The notes: generated from the sequence alone by a model not told the origin. DNA of 64,000 nt from Opitutaceae bacterium (GCA_016795545.1 JAEUGX010000105.1:1-64000), one strand, 5' to 3'. Counted from the first letter of the stretch, positions 29,713-37,655 are shown. Numbers and translations are program-made.

Positions 29713-30480
29713 ATGGACGCTCCAGCCCCTGACCCGTTAGGCCCGCCAGGGACTGACTCGAAGGTTTCCACATTCTATTTAATCGAAGACTGCGTAGTGG
29801 ACGAACCACTGACCTTCGGCGCATTTTATTACAGGACGTTCGCGGCGAGCGAAGAAGAAATGTTTCTGATCAGAACATTTGGTGAAATGAAAAGCCGCTT
29901 AGCGGCCAAGACGGCCTACGACCTATTCCGACTAGCAGGACTTCTCCGACAACTCTTCTGCGACGATAGGCCTCTAGTGCACATGGTGTGTCGCCGCCTA
30001 AATCAGAAACTCACAATTGAGCTGCCTGATCATCCGCCTATTGAGAAGCGGAATCCCGGGGTCACAATACGTGGTTTTTTTGGAAGTGATCAGAAGGCGA
30101 AACGAACGTCGCTAGACTCCTTCCTAAATCACGAATGTATCATGATACACGGAGATACATATACAGTGCTCGACGTGATCAAGATATGTGCGAACAAACG
30201 AGGAGGCATTCACTTCGACCCTAGGCGCACTGACAAAGAGAATAAGTTGATCGGATTCTCTTTTCCCAAGCATGGACTAATTTGGGGCAAAGGGAGCATG
30301 GACTGTCCCGGCACTGTAGCCCTTTATCAAATCGGGTCCAAAGCCCTCCAGATTATCGAACCCTTGGTGCCCAAGATTGAAGAGGGTGCAGCTGCCAAAA
30401 CAGCCGCGCCATGGTGGAGGAAGCTAATCAAGCGCCTGCTCTTCAAAATAAACTATGGCACAAGCAAGCCGCGGTGGTAG
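29713..30480 (+). CDS. Unknown element protein with NK-GG-HFDP motif
   Basis: A 255-residue protein at the distal end of the element, on the opposite strand to its neighbour. The most distinctive stretch is DTYTVLDVIKICANKRGGIHFDP; a NKxGGxHxD pattern occurs in several uncharacterised bacterial proteins I remember, without known function. The C-terminus has a basic tail (WWRKLIKRLLFKINYGTSKP). ATG 29713 is taken; a GTG at 29665 would add 16 residues. Codon use is AT-richer than the chromosome, consistent with recent acquisition. Terminal position next to an att site is typical for cargo genes. Confidence 0.6.
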   Translation: MDAPAPDPLGPPGTDSKVSTFYLIEDCVVDEPLTFGAFYYRTFAASEEEMFLIRTFGEMKSRLAAKTAYDLFRLAGLLRQLFCDDRPLVHMVCRRLNQKLTIELPDHPPIEKRNPGVTIRGFFGSDQKAKRTSLDSFLNHECIMIHGDTYTVLDVIKICANKRGGIHFDPRRTDKENKLIGFSFPKHGLIWGKGSMDCPGTVALYQIGSKALQIIEPLVPKIEEGAAAKTAAPWWRKLIKRLLFKINYGTSKPRW

Positions 30481-30494
30481 GTCGGCAACAATTT

Positions 30495-30514
30495 TAAAAC
30501 CCATTTTTGAAACC
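30495..30514 (+). repeat. Element-end repeat, right copy (possible integrase arm site)
   Basis: TAAAACCCATTTTTGAAACC, 18 of 20 identical to 25111-25130 and in the same orientation. A further TTCGAAATTT word follows nearby. Confidence 0.6.
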
Positions 30515-30642
30515 CGACTTCGAAATTTCCGACTTTTCGGGATGACGCGAGATAACTTCGCTTTCCGAAAATCTCGCTCTGCGTGAGCGAATTACGACGC
30601 CGGAAAACTCAGGAGGATTTCTGCCAAAAACGCCGGTTCAAA

Positions 30643-30681
30643 TTACGAAAGCGTTGCTCTACCAGCTGAGCTATGTTGGCG
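30643..30681. repeat. att repeat, distal copy (displaced 5' half of tRNA-Thr)
   Basis: 39 bp identical to 25018-25056. The tRNA 3' half is absent here, so this is a remnant carrying the original upstream flank at 30682 and beyond, not a second tRNA gene. Confidence 0.93.
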
Positions 30682-30806
30682 CGCAAAAACGAGCGGATTT
30701 CGGGTGTTCCCGGCGAACGACGCAAGCTCGTTTTTGTTCGGCGGCCGGGCCGCGGAGATCCGGCCGCCCCGCCTACGGCCGGACGACCATCCCTCTCCCG
30801 CCCGGC

Positions 30807-31841
30807 CTACCCGGGAAGCTCCTGCCAGCCGTAAGCCGCCTCGAGTTGCAGGCACCGGCTGGCTTCGCGGACGCCCTCCGAACAGGTCGGGTGCGACAGG
30901 CAGCTGGCCGCGGCGCACACCCCCAGGCGCAGGGCCTCGGGCATGGGGCGCTGCTCGTGGAGACTGAAGAGCACCCCGCCGGCGAAAGCGTCGCCGGCAC
31001 CGGCCGTCCCCTGGATGACGGCCGCCGGCACGCGGAGGCTCGGCTGCCAGCAACCCGCGCCGGAGACATGCCGCGCGTACGCGGCCTCGGGGGCGTGCAG
31101 GATCACCCATTGCCGGACACCGTCGCGGATCAGCGCCTCCGCGGCCTTCTCCACCCGCTCGCGCCCGAGTCGTCCGCCCTCGCGCAAGGCGACCCCCGTG
31201 ATGCGTTCGGCTTCGAAATCGTTGGCGAAAAGCCAGTCCACGTCGGGCAGCGCCGGCCGCACCACGCTCTGGAAGCGCCCGCTGTTCTCGCTGACGCAAT
31301 CCACGGACGTGAGCATGCCCGCCGCCCGGGCCCGGGCCAGCACCTCCCGGCAACGCGGCCGCCCCGCCGCCAGCTCGTCGAGCCGGTCCAGTAGCAGCAG
31401 GTAACCGAGATGGAAGATGCGTTCCGTCCGGCCGCGGAAGTCGAAGTGCTCCGGACCCAGCCGCGCGTTCGCCCCGCGTTGGTGGAAGAAGGTGCGGCGG
31501 CCGGTCTGGCGGTCCGTCATCACGTCGCTGTACGAGGTCGGCGTCCCGGGACAGCGCCGCAGCAGGCCGGTCTCGATGCCGTGGGCCGCGCAGTCCGCCA
31601 GGATGCGCTCGCCGTCCGCGTCGTCGCCCACGAGGCCGGCCGCGGCCAGTGGAAACGGCGCGCCGAGCTTCGCGAGGTCTTTCAGGATGTTGTAGGGGGA
31701 CCCGCCGTTGGCCCAGGACTCGGCCACGATGTTGGCCAGCGCGTCCTGCGGCGGCCAGGCGTCGATCAGTTTCACATGATCGACGATCCAGTTGCCGCCC
31801 GCGAGAATGCCGGCGCGCGACGGGGCGGTGGTCGGATTCAT
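30807..31841 (-). CDS. PfkB-family carbohydrate kinase
   Basis: A 344-residue ribokinase-fold sugar kinase. N-terminal GILAGGNWIVDHVKLIDAWP and ESWANGGSPYNILKDLAKLG form the sugar site; GLVGDDADGERI follows. The catalytic signature near the C-terminus, GTAGAGDAFAGGVLFSL, has the Asp base in GAGD. It is last in a minus-strand series aldolase, oxidoreductase, kinase, so it probably phosphorylates a ketose-like intermediate before aldol cleavage. The in-frame extension to 32012 is Arg/Pro-rich and excluded. The exact sugar cannot be read. Confidence 0.85.
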   Translation of the reverse strand: MNPTTAPSRAGILAGGNWIVDHVKLIDAWPPQDALANIVAESWANGGSPYNILKDLAKLGAPFPLAAAGLVGDDADGERILADCAAHGIETGLLRRCPGTPTSYSDVMTDRQTGRRTFFHQRGANARLGPEHFDFRGRTERIFHLGYLLLLDRLDELAAGRPRCREVLARARAAGMLTSVDCVSENSGRFQSVVRPALPDVDWLFANDFEAERITGVALREGGRLGRERVEKAAEALIRDGVRQWVILHAPEAAYARHVSGAGCWQPSLRVPAAVIQGTAGAGDAFAGGVLFSLHEQRPMPEALRLGVCAAASCLSHPTCSEGVREASRCLQLEAAYGWQELPG

Positions 31842-31917
31842 GGGCGGGTGGCCAGGCGGGGCGGGTCCAGGCGGGCCCGGGCTCGGCCGCGCCCCCCTTC
31901 GGTTGCGGGATGGACCA

Positions 31918-33069
31918 TCATCCTGCGGGCGCCGCCACGCCGCCGGAGGCGTGGGAGCGCAGCGCGGCCTCGCTGATCGCGTGGCTGGCGACGGCCTCTT
32001 CCATGGTCGCACATCCGAACCGCTCCCCGAGCAGGCCCGCCCGCTCCGCCAGGTAGGCCGCCCACATCTGCATCAGGAGGTCCGGGAATCCCGGCTCGAA
32101 GATCGCGCCCGTGATCGTCTTGAACGGCGTCTGGAAGCCCAGGTCGGTCCTCTCCCACCACTGCTCCTGGTCGCGCCGGTAGCACCACAGGGTCTTGGGC
32201 TCCTTGGTGGAGAAGCGCACGCCCCGGTCCGTGCCCAGCACCTCGAAGGTCCACGTGTTGGTCTCCGTCGGCGCCATACGTTTCATCTCCAGCGTCATCG
32301 GCACCGCCTCCCCGCCGATCGTCGCCGTCGTGTGCAGCGCGGCGTTGTCCCAGGTGTCGCACGCGCTGAAGCCGCCCTTTCCGTCCGGGCGCGACAGGTA
32401 AATCTTCTGCAGCTGGGCGTACACCGACGCCGGCTTCCACCCCAGGCGGAGCGGCAGGTGCGTGACGTGCAGTCCGAGATCGTTCATCACCCCCGCTGAG
32501 CCGCAATACTTCGTCTGCCGCTTCCAGTTGATCGGCTTGCGGGGATCCAGGTCGCTCGAGTGCAGGAACGCGGCCTTTACGCCGAGCAACCGTCCCAGCT
32601 GCCCGGAGCGCGCCAGCTCGTAGGCCCGCTGCGCCCCGGGCAGGAACGGGAACTCGGACGAAACCCGCACGAACCGCCCCAGCCGCCGGGCCTCGTCCCG
32701 GACCGCCACGGCGGCGTCCCGGTCGATGCCGAACGGCTTCTCGGCCAGCAGGTCCTTCCCCGCCCGGAGCACGTCGAGGTAGACGGCCTGATGCAGGTGA
32801 TGCGGCACGGCGACGTAGACCACGTCCACCCGGTCGGAGCCCAGCAGCTCGCGGTGGTCCGTCGTCAGCAGCCGCACCGTCGGCACCTGCCGGAACCACT
32901 CGAGCAGCGCGGGCTGCAGGTCGCACACCGCGTGCAACTCGACGCGCACGGGAAAGTTGTCGAGGGCGAACCAGCGGCCGAAGACGCTCGCCATCTCGCG
33001 GCCCATCAGGCCGCCGCCGATGATGCCCACCCGCACCGGCGCGCCGGCTTCCTGGGATCGGGTGCTCAT
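31918..33069 (-). CDS. Gfo/Idh/MocA family NAD(P)-dependent oxidoreductase
   Basis: A 383-residue sugar or inositol dehydrogenase-type enzyme. The Rossmann motif is VRVGIIGGGLMGREMASVFG; the hallmark lysine lies in LLAEKPFGIDRDAA (EKP). The C-terminal half has GSAGVMNDLGLHVTHLPLRL with the usual D-x-x-x-H pair. It starts one base after the aldolase gene ends, so coupling is tight. The upstream in-frame extension is noise. Substrate is likely the sugar or polyol handled by the cluster. Confidence 0.9.
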   Translation of the reverse strand: MSTRSQEAGAPVRVGIIGGGLMGREMASVFGRWFALDNFPVRVELHAVCDLQPALLEWFRQVPTVRLLTTDHRELLGSDRVDVVYVAVPHHLHQAVYLDVLRAGKDLLAEKPFGIDRDAAVAVRDEARRLGRFVRVSSEFPFLPGAQRAYELARSGQLGRLLGVKAAFLHSSDLDPRKPINWKRQTKYCGSAGVMNDLGLHVTHLPLRLGWKPASVYAQLQKIYLSRPDGKGGFSACDTWDNAALHTTATIGGEAVPMTLEMKRMAPTETNTWTFEVLGTDRGVRFSTKEPKTLWCYRRDQEQWWERTDLGFQTPFKTITGAIFEPGFPDLLMQMWAAYLAERAGLLGERFGCATMEEAVASHAISEAALRSHASGGVAAPAG

Positions 33070-33070
33070 G

Positions 33071-33901
33071 TCAGCGCAGCATTTGCAGGGCTTCCGCAAC
33101 CGGGGTGTTGCGGTGCACCACGGCCATGAGCGCCTGGGTGATCGCCCGCGGGTTCGGATGCTGGATGATGTTCCGGCCGTAGACAATCCCGGCCGCGCCC
33201 TGCGCGAGCAGGGCCTGCGTCCGCCGGAGGATCTCCTCCTCCGGCGCCTTGCTGCCGCCCCGGACCAGGACCGGAACGCCGCCGGCGGTCTCGACCACGC
33301 GATGATAGACGGAGATGTCGTCCGTCGGGTCCGCCTTGATCACGTCGGCTCCCAGCTCGACGGCCTGGCGCACGAGCGGGATGATCTTGCCGGGATCGCC
33401 GTCCACCAGGTAGCCGCCGGCGACCGCGTTGGGCTGGAACACCAGGGGCTCGATCATCAACGGCATGCCGTAGCGGTCGGACTCGGGCTTCAGGCGCAGG
33501 ATGTTGTCGATGCACTGCGCCGTCACCTCGGGCTCGTTCGGGATCTGGAAGAGGTTCACCACGATGCAGGCGGCGTCGAGGCGGACCGCCTGCAGCACGG
33601 CGTCGTCGATCACGCGGGAGAAAAGGTGCCGCGGCAGCTGGCGGCCGTAGACGTTGGCCACGTCCGTGCGCAGCACGAGGGCCGGCCGGCCCTTCACCTT
33701 CTGGCTTTGCAGGTGATGGGCCTGGCCGACGGTCAGCTGGATCGCGTCCGGCGCGGCCTGCACCAGGGCGGCGATCGCCCGGGGCAGGTTCTCGATGCCC
33801 GCCAGGAAAGAGCCCTCGTTGAAGAAGCCGTGATCGACCGCCACGTCGAGGCAGCGGCCGGTCTCGGGATTAAAAAGACGGTGCAAACGTGCAGACTTCA
33901 T
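33071..33901 (-). CDS. Class I aldolase, DhnA/FbaB/LacD-like
   Basis: A 276-residue TIM-barrel aldolase. CLDVAVDHGFFNEG is the family N-terminus, LGADVIKADPTDDISVYH has the probable Schiff-base lysine, and GGVPVLVRGGSKAPEEE the phosphate-binding Gly loop. GAAGIVYGRNIIQHPNPRAI closes the barrel as in DhnA-type fructose-bisphosphate aldolases. Here it likely cleaves a phosphorylated intermediate made by the PfkB kinase. It is first in the minus-strand operon and diverges from the isomerase gene over a 136-bp promoter region. Confidence 0.85.
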   Translation of the reverse strand: MKSARLHRLFNPETGRCLDVAVDHGFFNEGSFLAGIENLPRAIAALVQAAPDAIQLTVGQAHHLQSQKVKGRPALVLRTDVANVYGRQLPRHLFSRVIDDAVLQAVRLDAACIVVNLFQIPNEPEVTAQCIDNILRLKPESDRYGMPLMIEPLVFQPNAVAGGYLVDGDPGKIIPLVRQAVELGADVIKADPTDDISVYHRVVETAGGVPVLVRGGSKAPEEEILRRTQALLAQGAAGIVYGRNIIQHPNPRAITQALMAVVHRNTPVAEALQMLR

Positions 33902-34037
33902 GGAAATTCGCTTTGCGGTGGCCGGGGCGACCGTTGTCGCAACCCTCGCCCCGGGTGCCGATCCCGCATCACTGGTACGTTTTCAGAACCACGCGGAAAA
34001 CCGTGCCTGCCCTCCCCCGTCCGCCAAGCGTGGGAGC

Positions 34038-34907
34038 ATGCCCGACCCCCGCCGCACCCCGTCGGATTTCCCGTTCGGCGTCAGCCAGTACACCACCGGA
34101 AAACTGCCCCTGGCCCAGGACCTGGCGCTCCTGCGCCGGCTGGGCATCGGGGCCATCGAGGTCTGCGAAAGCAAACTGCCGGCGAACGGCCTGGACCGGG
34201 CGCTGGCGGAGATCGGCGACAGCGGCCTGCAGGTGGTCAGCGTCCAGCCCCGCTACCACTCGCTCTACCCCAACTCCCTGCGCCGTCATCCCGCGGGCCC
34301 GGGCGCGCGCCTGGCGCGCCTGCGGCGCAGCATCGCCGCGTTCGGGCGCCGCTTCCCCGGCACCACCCTGGTGCTGAACACCGGGCTGGCCCCGGGCGGC
34401 GACCTCGCGACCGCCTGGCGCGAAATGGAGCGCCACTACCGCCGCCTGGCCGCGGTGGCCGCCGACCACGGGGTGCGCCTCGCGCTCGAGCCGCTGCATC
34501 CCGTGTACATGAACACGGACACGTTCATCTGCTCCTTCGCCGAGGCGGCCGAGTTCGTGCGCACTCTCGACCACCCGGCGTTCGGCCTGCTGCTCGACGT
34601 CTGGCACTGCGGCAAGGAGGCCGGCATCCACGAGCTGATCCAGCGCCACCGGCGGCTCATTTTCGGGGTCCACGTGAGCGACTGGCGGCGGCCGCGGGCG
34701 CGCGGGGACCGCCGGCTGCCGGGCGACGGCGACCTGCCGCTGGTGCCGCTGCTGCAAACGCTCCGCCGCGCCGGCTACCGCGGGGCCTACTCGCTCGAGA
34801 TCTTCTCGGACCCCCGCCTGCGCGATTCCTTGTGGCGCCATCCCGAGCGGACCGTCGCCCGGGGCCGGGACGCCTTTCAACGCCTCTGGAGGAAAGCATG
34901 CGCCTGA
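34038..34907 (+). CDS. Sugar phosphate isomerase/epimerase (AP-endonuclease-2 fold), first copy
   Basis: A 289-residue xylose-isomerase-like TIM barrel. FPFGVSQYTTGKLPLAQDLA and LGIGAIEVCESKLP begin the barrel. Metal-site residues are expected in LALEPLHPVYMNTDTF (Glu), LLLDVWHCGKEAGIHELIQR (Asp, His), GVHVSDWRRPRARGDR (His, Asp) and YSLEIFSDPRLR (Glu). It opens the plus-strand half of the divergent sugar cluster. ATG 34038 with GGGAG just upstream is chosen over 33900, which would overlap the divergent aldolase start. Confidence 0.82.
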   Translation: MPDPRRTPSDFPFGVSQYTTGKLPLAQDLALLRRLGIGAIEVCESKLPANGLDRALAEIGDSGLQVVSVQPRYHSLYPNSLRRHPAGPGARLARLRRSIAAFGRRFPGTTLVLNTGLAPGGDLATAWREMERHYRRLAAVAADHGVRLALEPLHPVYMNTDTFICSFAEAAEFVRTLDHPAFGLLLDVWHCGKEAGIHELIQRHRRLIFGVHVSDWRRPRARGDRRLPGDGDLPLVPLLQTLRRAGYRGAYSLEIFSDPRLRDSLWRHPERTVARGRDAFQRLWRKACA

Positions 34908-35686
34908 AAGACAAAGTCATCCTCGTCACCGGCTCCAGCACCGGCATCGGCGAAGGTATGGTCCGCATCTTCGCCCGGGAGGGGGCCCGGGTCGTCGTGC
35001 ACGGCCTCGACGAGGCCGCGGCCCGCGAGGTCGCCCGGAGCATCACCGCCCAAGGCGGGCGGGCGGGCCACGTCTCCGGGGACCTGGAGGATCCCGCGGC
35101 GCCGGAGCGGATGATCCAGGCCGTGATCGCCCAGGCCGGGAGGCTCGACGGGCTGGTCAACAACGCGGCCGTGATGACCCGGGGCACCCTCGAAGCCGCC
35201 GACTGCGCGACCTTCGACCGCACCATCGCCATCAACCTCCGCGCGCCCCTGCTCCTGATCCGGGCCGCCCTCCCCCATTTCCGCCGCCAGGGCGGCGGCC
35301 GGGTCCTGAACATCGGCTCGGTCAACGCCTATTCCGGCGAGCGCAACCAATGCGTTTACTCGGTCAGCAAGGGCGGCCTGATGACCCTGACCCGCAACCT
35401 CGCCGACGCCCACGGCAGGGAGGGCGTCCGGGTGAACCAGTTCAACGTCGGCTGGACCCTCACCCCGAACGAATACGCGCTCAAGCAGCGCGAGGGACTG
35501 CCGCCCGACTGGCCCCAGCGGGTCCCGCGCGAATTCGCGCCGTCCGGTCGGATCCTGACGCCGGAGGACATCGCCTGGGCCGCCGTGTATTTTCTCTCGG
35601 ACGAGGGCGCGCTGGTGAACGGCGCGGTGCTCGACCTGGAGCAATTCCCCATGATCGGCCGGATGCAGGAGCGGAGCGCGACATGA
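34898..35686 (+). CDS. SDR-family oxidoreductase
   Basis: A 262-residue short-chain dehydrogenase. The cofactor site is ILVTGSSTGIGEGMVRIFA; GLVNNAAVM holds the NNAG-type motif; VLNIGSVNAYSGERNQCVYS and VSKGG give the Ser-Tyr-Lys catalytic set; VNQFNVGWTLTPNE and the C-terminal FLSDEGALVNGAVLDLEQ fit the family. GGAGGA precedes the ATG, which lies 10 bases inside the preceding isomerase gene; the next gene overlaps by ATGA. Confidence 0.9.
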   Translation: MRLKDKVILVTGSSTGIGEGMVRIFAREGARVVVHGLDEAAAREVARSITAQGGRAGHVSGDLEDPAAPERMIQAVIAQAGRLDGLVNNAAVMTRGTLEAADCATFDRTIAINLRAPLLLIRAALPHFRRQGGGRVLNIGSVNAYSGERNQCVYSVSKGGLMTLTRNLADAHGREGVRVNQFNVGWTLTPNEYALKQREGLPPDWPQRVPREFAPSGRILTPEDIAWAAVYFLSDEGALVNGAVLDLEQFPMIGRMQERSAT

Positions 35687-36567
35687 GGCCGCAGCTCGCC
35701 GCCTTCCCCAAAGGCTTCATGGACGAGCTCTGCGTGCACCGCACCCTGACGCTGGTGCAGTGGATCGAGCTCGCCGCCACGCTGGGCGTTGACGGCCTCG
35801 AGTTCTACGCGGGTTTCATTGACGACCGCCCCGAGGCGCTGCGGACCGTGCGGCAGGCCCTCGCCGACCACGGGCTGCGGATGCCCATGATGTGCTGCTC
35901 CCCCGACTTCACGCAGCCCGATCCGGCGCTGCTCCGGCAGGAGGTCGAGCGGGAAAAGCGGCTGATCGAGCTCACCGCCTATTTCGGCGGCCGTTACTGC
36001 CGGGTGCTGTCCGGCCAGCGCCGGCCCGAGGTGTCCCGGGAGCGGGGCCTCGCGCAGGTGACCGCGGTGATCCAGGACCTGCTGCCCTTCGCGGAGCAGC
36101 ACGGCGTGGTCCTGACCCTCGAGAACCACTACAAGGACAACTACTGGAAATACCCCGAGTTCGCGCAGAAGGCCCCGGTGTTCGTCGAGCTGGTGCGGCG
36201 CATCGAGTCGCCCTGGTTCGGCGTGAACTACGACCCGTCCAACGCCATCCTCGCCGGCGACGACCCGCTGGAGCTGCTCGCGCAGGTGAAGCACCGCGTG
36301 GTGACGATGCACGCCAGCGACCGCTACCTCGCCGACGGCACCCTCGAGGACCTGCGCCGCGAGGAGAACACCGAGGGCTATGCGCAGCGCCTGCGCCACG
36401 GCGTGATCGGCCGGGGGCTCAACGACTACGACCGCATCTTCTCCACCCTCCGCGCCGCCGGCTTCAACACCTGGATCTCGATCGAGGACGGCATGAACGG
36501 GATGGAGGACCTGCGGGCCTCGGTGGCCTTCCTCCGCGCCAAGATCGCCGAACACTTTCCGGCCTGA
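35683..36567 (+). CDS. Sugar phosphate isomerase/epimerase (AP-endonuclease-2 fold), second copy
   Basis: A 294-residue TIM-barrel isomerase paralogous in fold to the one upstream. VDGLEFYAGFIDDRPEAL starts the barrel. LTLENHYKDNYWKYPEFAQK (Glu), FGVNYDPSNAILAGDDPLEL (Asp), VVTMHASDRYL (His, Asp) and WISIEDGMNGMEDL (Glu) give a metal-site pattern like IolE/IolI-type enzymes. Its ATG overlaps the SDR stop, so it is translated from the same message. Two such isomerases in one operon suggest consecutive isomerisation or dehydration steps. Confidence 0.85.
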   Translation: MRPQLAAFPKGFMDELCVHRTLTLVQWIELAATLGVDGLEFYAGFIDDRPEALRTVRQALADHGLRMPMMCCSPDFTQPDPALLRQEVEREKRLIELTAYFGGRYCRVLSGQRRPEVSRERGLAQVTAVIQDLLPFAEQHGVVLTLENHYKDNYWKYPEFAQKAPVFVELVRRIESPWFGVNYDPSNAILAGDDPLELLAQVKHRVVTMHASDRYLADGTLEDLRREENTEGYAQRLRHGVIGRGLNDYDRIFSTLRAAGFNTWISIEDGMNGMEDLRASVAFLRAKIAEHFPA

Positions 36568-36599
36568 ACCGGCCCCGCCATCCCCTCCCACGACTATCC

Positions 36600-37649
36600 A
36601 TGAGCGACCAGATGATCGGCCTAGTGAACTTTTCCTCGCAACCCGGCAGCGTCGAGCTGCGCGAGGTTCCCGTACCCGCCATCGGCGACCAGGACGTCCT
36701 CCTCGAGGTCAAGGCCGCCAGCGTCTGCGGCAGCGACCTCCACCAATTCCTCGGCTGCCACAGCTGGACGGTCAACTACCCCGTCGTGCTCGGCCACGAG
36801 TTCTCCGGCGTCGTCGCCCGCTGCGGGGCCGCCGTGAAGGGATTCGCCGAGGGCGACCGGGTGGTCAGCGAGACCGCCGCCGTCATCAATCCGGCCTCCG
36901 CGTTCTCGCGCCAGGGCCTGTACAACCTGGACCCGACCCGCCGCGGCTTTGGTTACGGCGTCAACGGCGGCATGGCGAAATGGGTCAAGGTGCCCGAGCG
37001 CTGCCTGCACCGGATTCCGGCCGGCATCGGCTTCGAGGACGCCGCCCTGACCGAGCCGTGCTGCGTCGCCTACAATGCCGTCTGCGTCCAGTCCCGCCTC
37101 TACCCCGGCTCGTCGGTCGCGGTGATCGGACCGGGTCCGATCGGGCTCCTCTGCGCCATGATGGCCAAGCTGGCCGGGGCGGGCAGCATCACCGTCATCG
37201 GGCTGCCGCAGGACCGCTTCCGGCTGGACGTCGCCCGGCAGCTGGGCGTTAACCACGTTCTCCCGCTCCCGGAGGCGGAGGTCGTGGCCTGGACCAAGAA
37301 CTTCGCGGACGGCCACGGCTTCGATCTGGTGGTCGACGCCGCCGGCGTTTCCGCGGCCCTCAAGCTGGCGCTCGAGATCGTCCGGCCCGCGGGCCAGATC
37401 GTCAAAGTCGGCTGGGGCCCGCAGCCGCTGGGCTTCTCGCTGGATCCGCTGGTGGCCAAGGCGGTCACGCTGCAGGGCAGTTTCTCGCACAACTGGGTGA
37501 TCTGGGAGCGGACCCTGGCGCTGATCGGCTCGGGTCAGCTCAAGTTCGACCGCATCCTCAACCGCGTCGCCCCGCTCGCCGACTGGCGCGGTGTCTTCGA
37601 GCAGATGCACCACGGCCAGATCGTCAAAGGCGTCCTGCAGCCCTCCTGA
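36600..37649 (+). CDS. Zinc-type alcohol/polyol dehydrogenase (MDR superfamily) lacking the structural-zinc cysteines
   Basis: A 349-residue medium-chain dehydrogenase. Catalytic zinc ligands are C43 in ASVCGSDLHQF, H66-E67 in VVLGHEFSG and E152 in ALTEPCCVAYNA. The NAD site is SVAVIGPGPIGLLCAMMAKL. The usual four-Cys structural zinc loop after GDRV is absent: residues about 90-120 (ETAAVINPASAFSRQGLYNL) contain no Cys. It ends the plus-strand half of the sugar cluster, 32 bases after the isomerase. It probably oxidises a sugar alcohol or ketose intermediate. Confidence 0.88.
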   Translation: MSDQMIGLVNFSSQPGSVELREVPVPAIGDQDVLLEVKAASVCGSDLHQFLGCHSWTVNYPVVLGHEFSGVVARCGAAVKGFAEGDRVVSETAAVINPASAFSRQGLYNLDPTRRGFGYGVNGGMAKWVKVPERCLHRIPAGIGFEDAALTEPCCVAYNAVCVQSRLYPGSSVAVIGPGPIGLLCAMMAKLAGAGSITVIGLPQDRFRLDVARQLGVNHVLPLPEAEVVAWTKNFADGHGFDLVVDAAGVSAALKLALEIVRPAGQIVKVGWGPQPLGFSLDPLVAKAVTLQGSFSHNWVIWERTLALIGSGQLKFDRILNRVAPLADWRGVFEQMHHGQIVKGVLQPS

Positions 37650-37655
37650 CCCGCG

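Larger units (their letters stand above)
25018..30681. mobile_element. Integrative element in tRNA-Thr with tyrosine integrase and HUH rolling-circle replication gene
   Basis: A 5.66-kb insertion bounded by 39-bp perfect direct repeats (25018-25056 and 30643-30681) that equal the 5' half of the tRNA-Thr gene up to the anticodon loop. Integrase lies at the tRNA-proximal end. The contents are visibly lower in GC than the flanks. Gene order: int (+); two small genes, a hairpin, a small protein, Rep, a basic protein, HTH and an unknown gene (all -); and a last unknown gene (+). There is no recognisable coat, Zot/morphogenesis, conjugation or capsid gene. It resembles integrated rolling-circle plasmids or filamentous-phage satellites; the exact class is unassigned. 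Confidence 0.9.
30481..30806. other. Right end of the element and junction with the chromosome
   Basis: No gene. It holds, in order, the right arm-type repeat (30495-30514), AT-rich sequence, an inverted fragment matching the tRNA T arm (30631-30643), the right att copy (30643-30681), and chromosomal sequence. The latter has a distant inverted repeat AAAAACGAGC (30685-30694) / GCTCGTTTTT (30726-30735). Confidence 0.7.

Noticed and set aside
30643..30681. Second tRNA-Thr gene
   Set aside because: Only the 5' half is present; no T arm or acceptor 3' strand in the right orientation.
30685..30735. Terminator from AAAAACGAGC/GCTCGTTTTT
   Set aside because: The loop is over 30 bases and no gene clearly ends there; may be chance.
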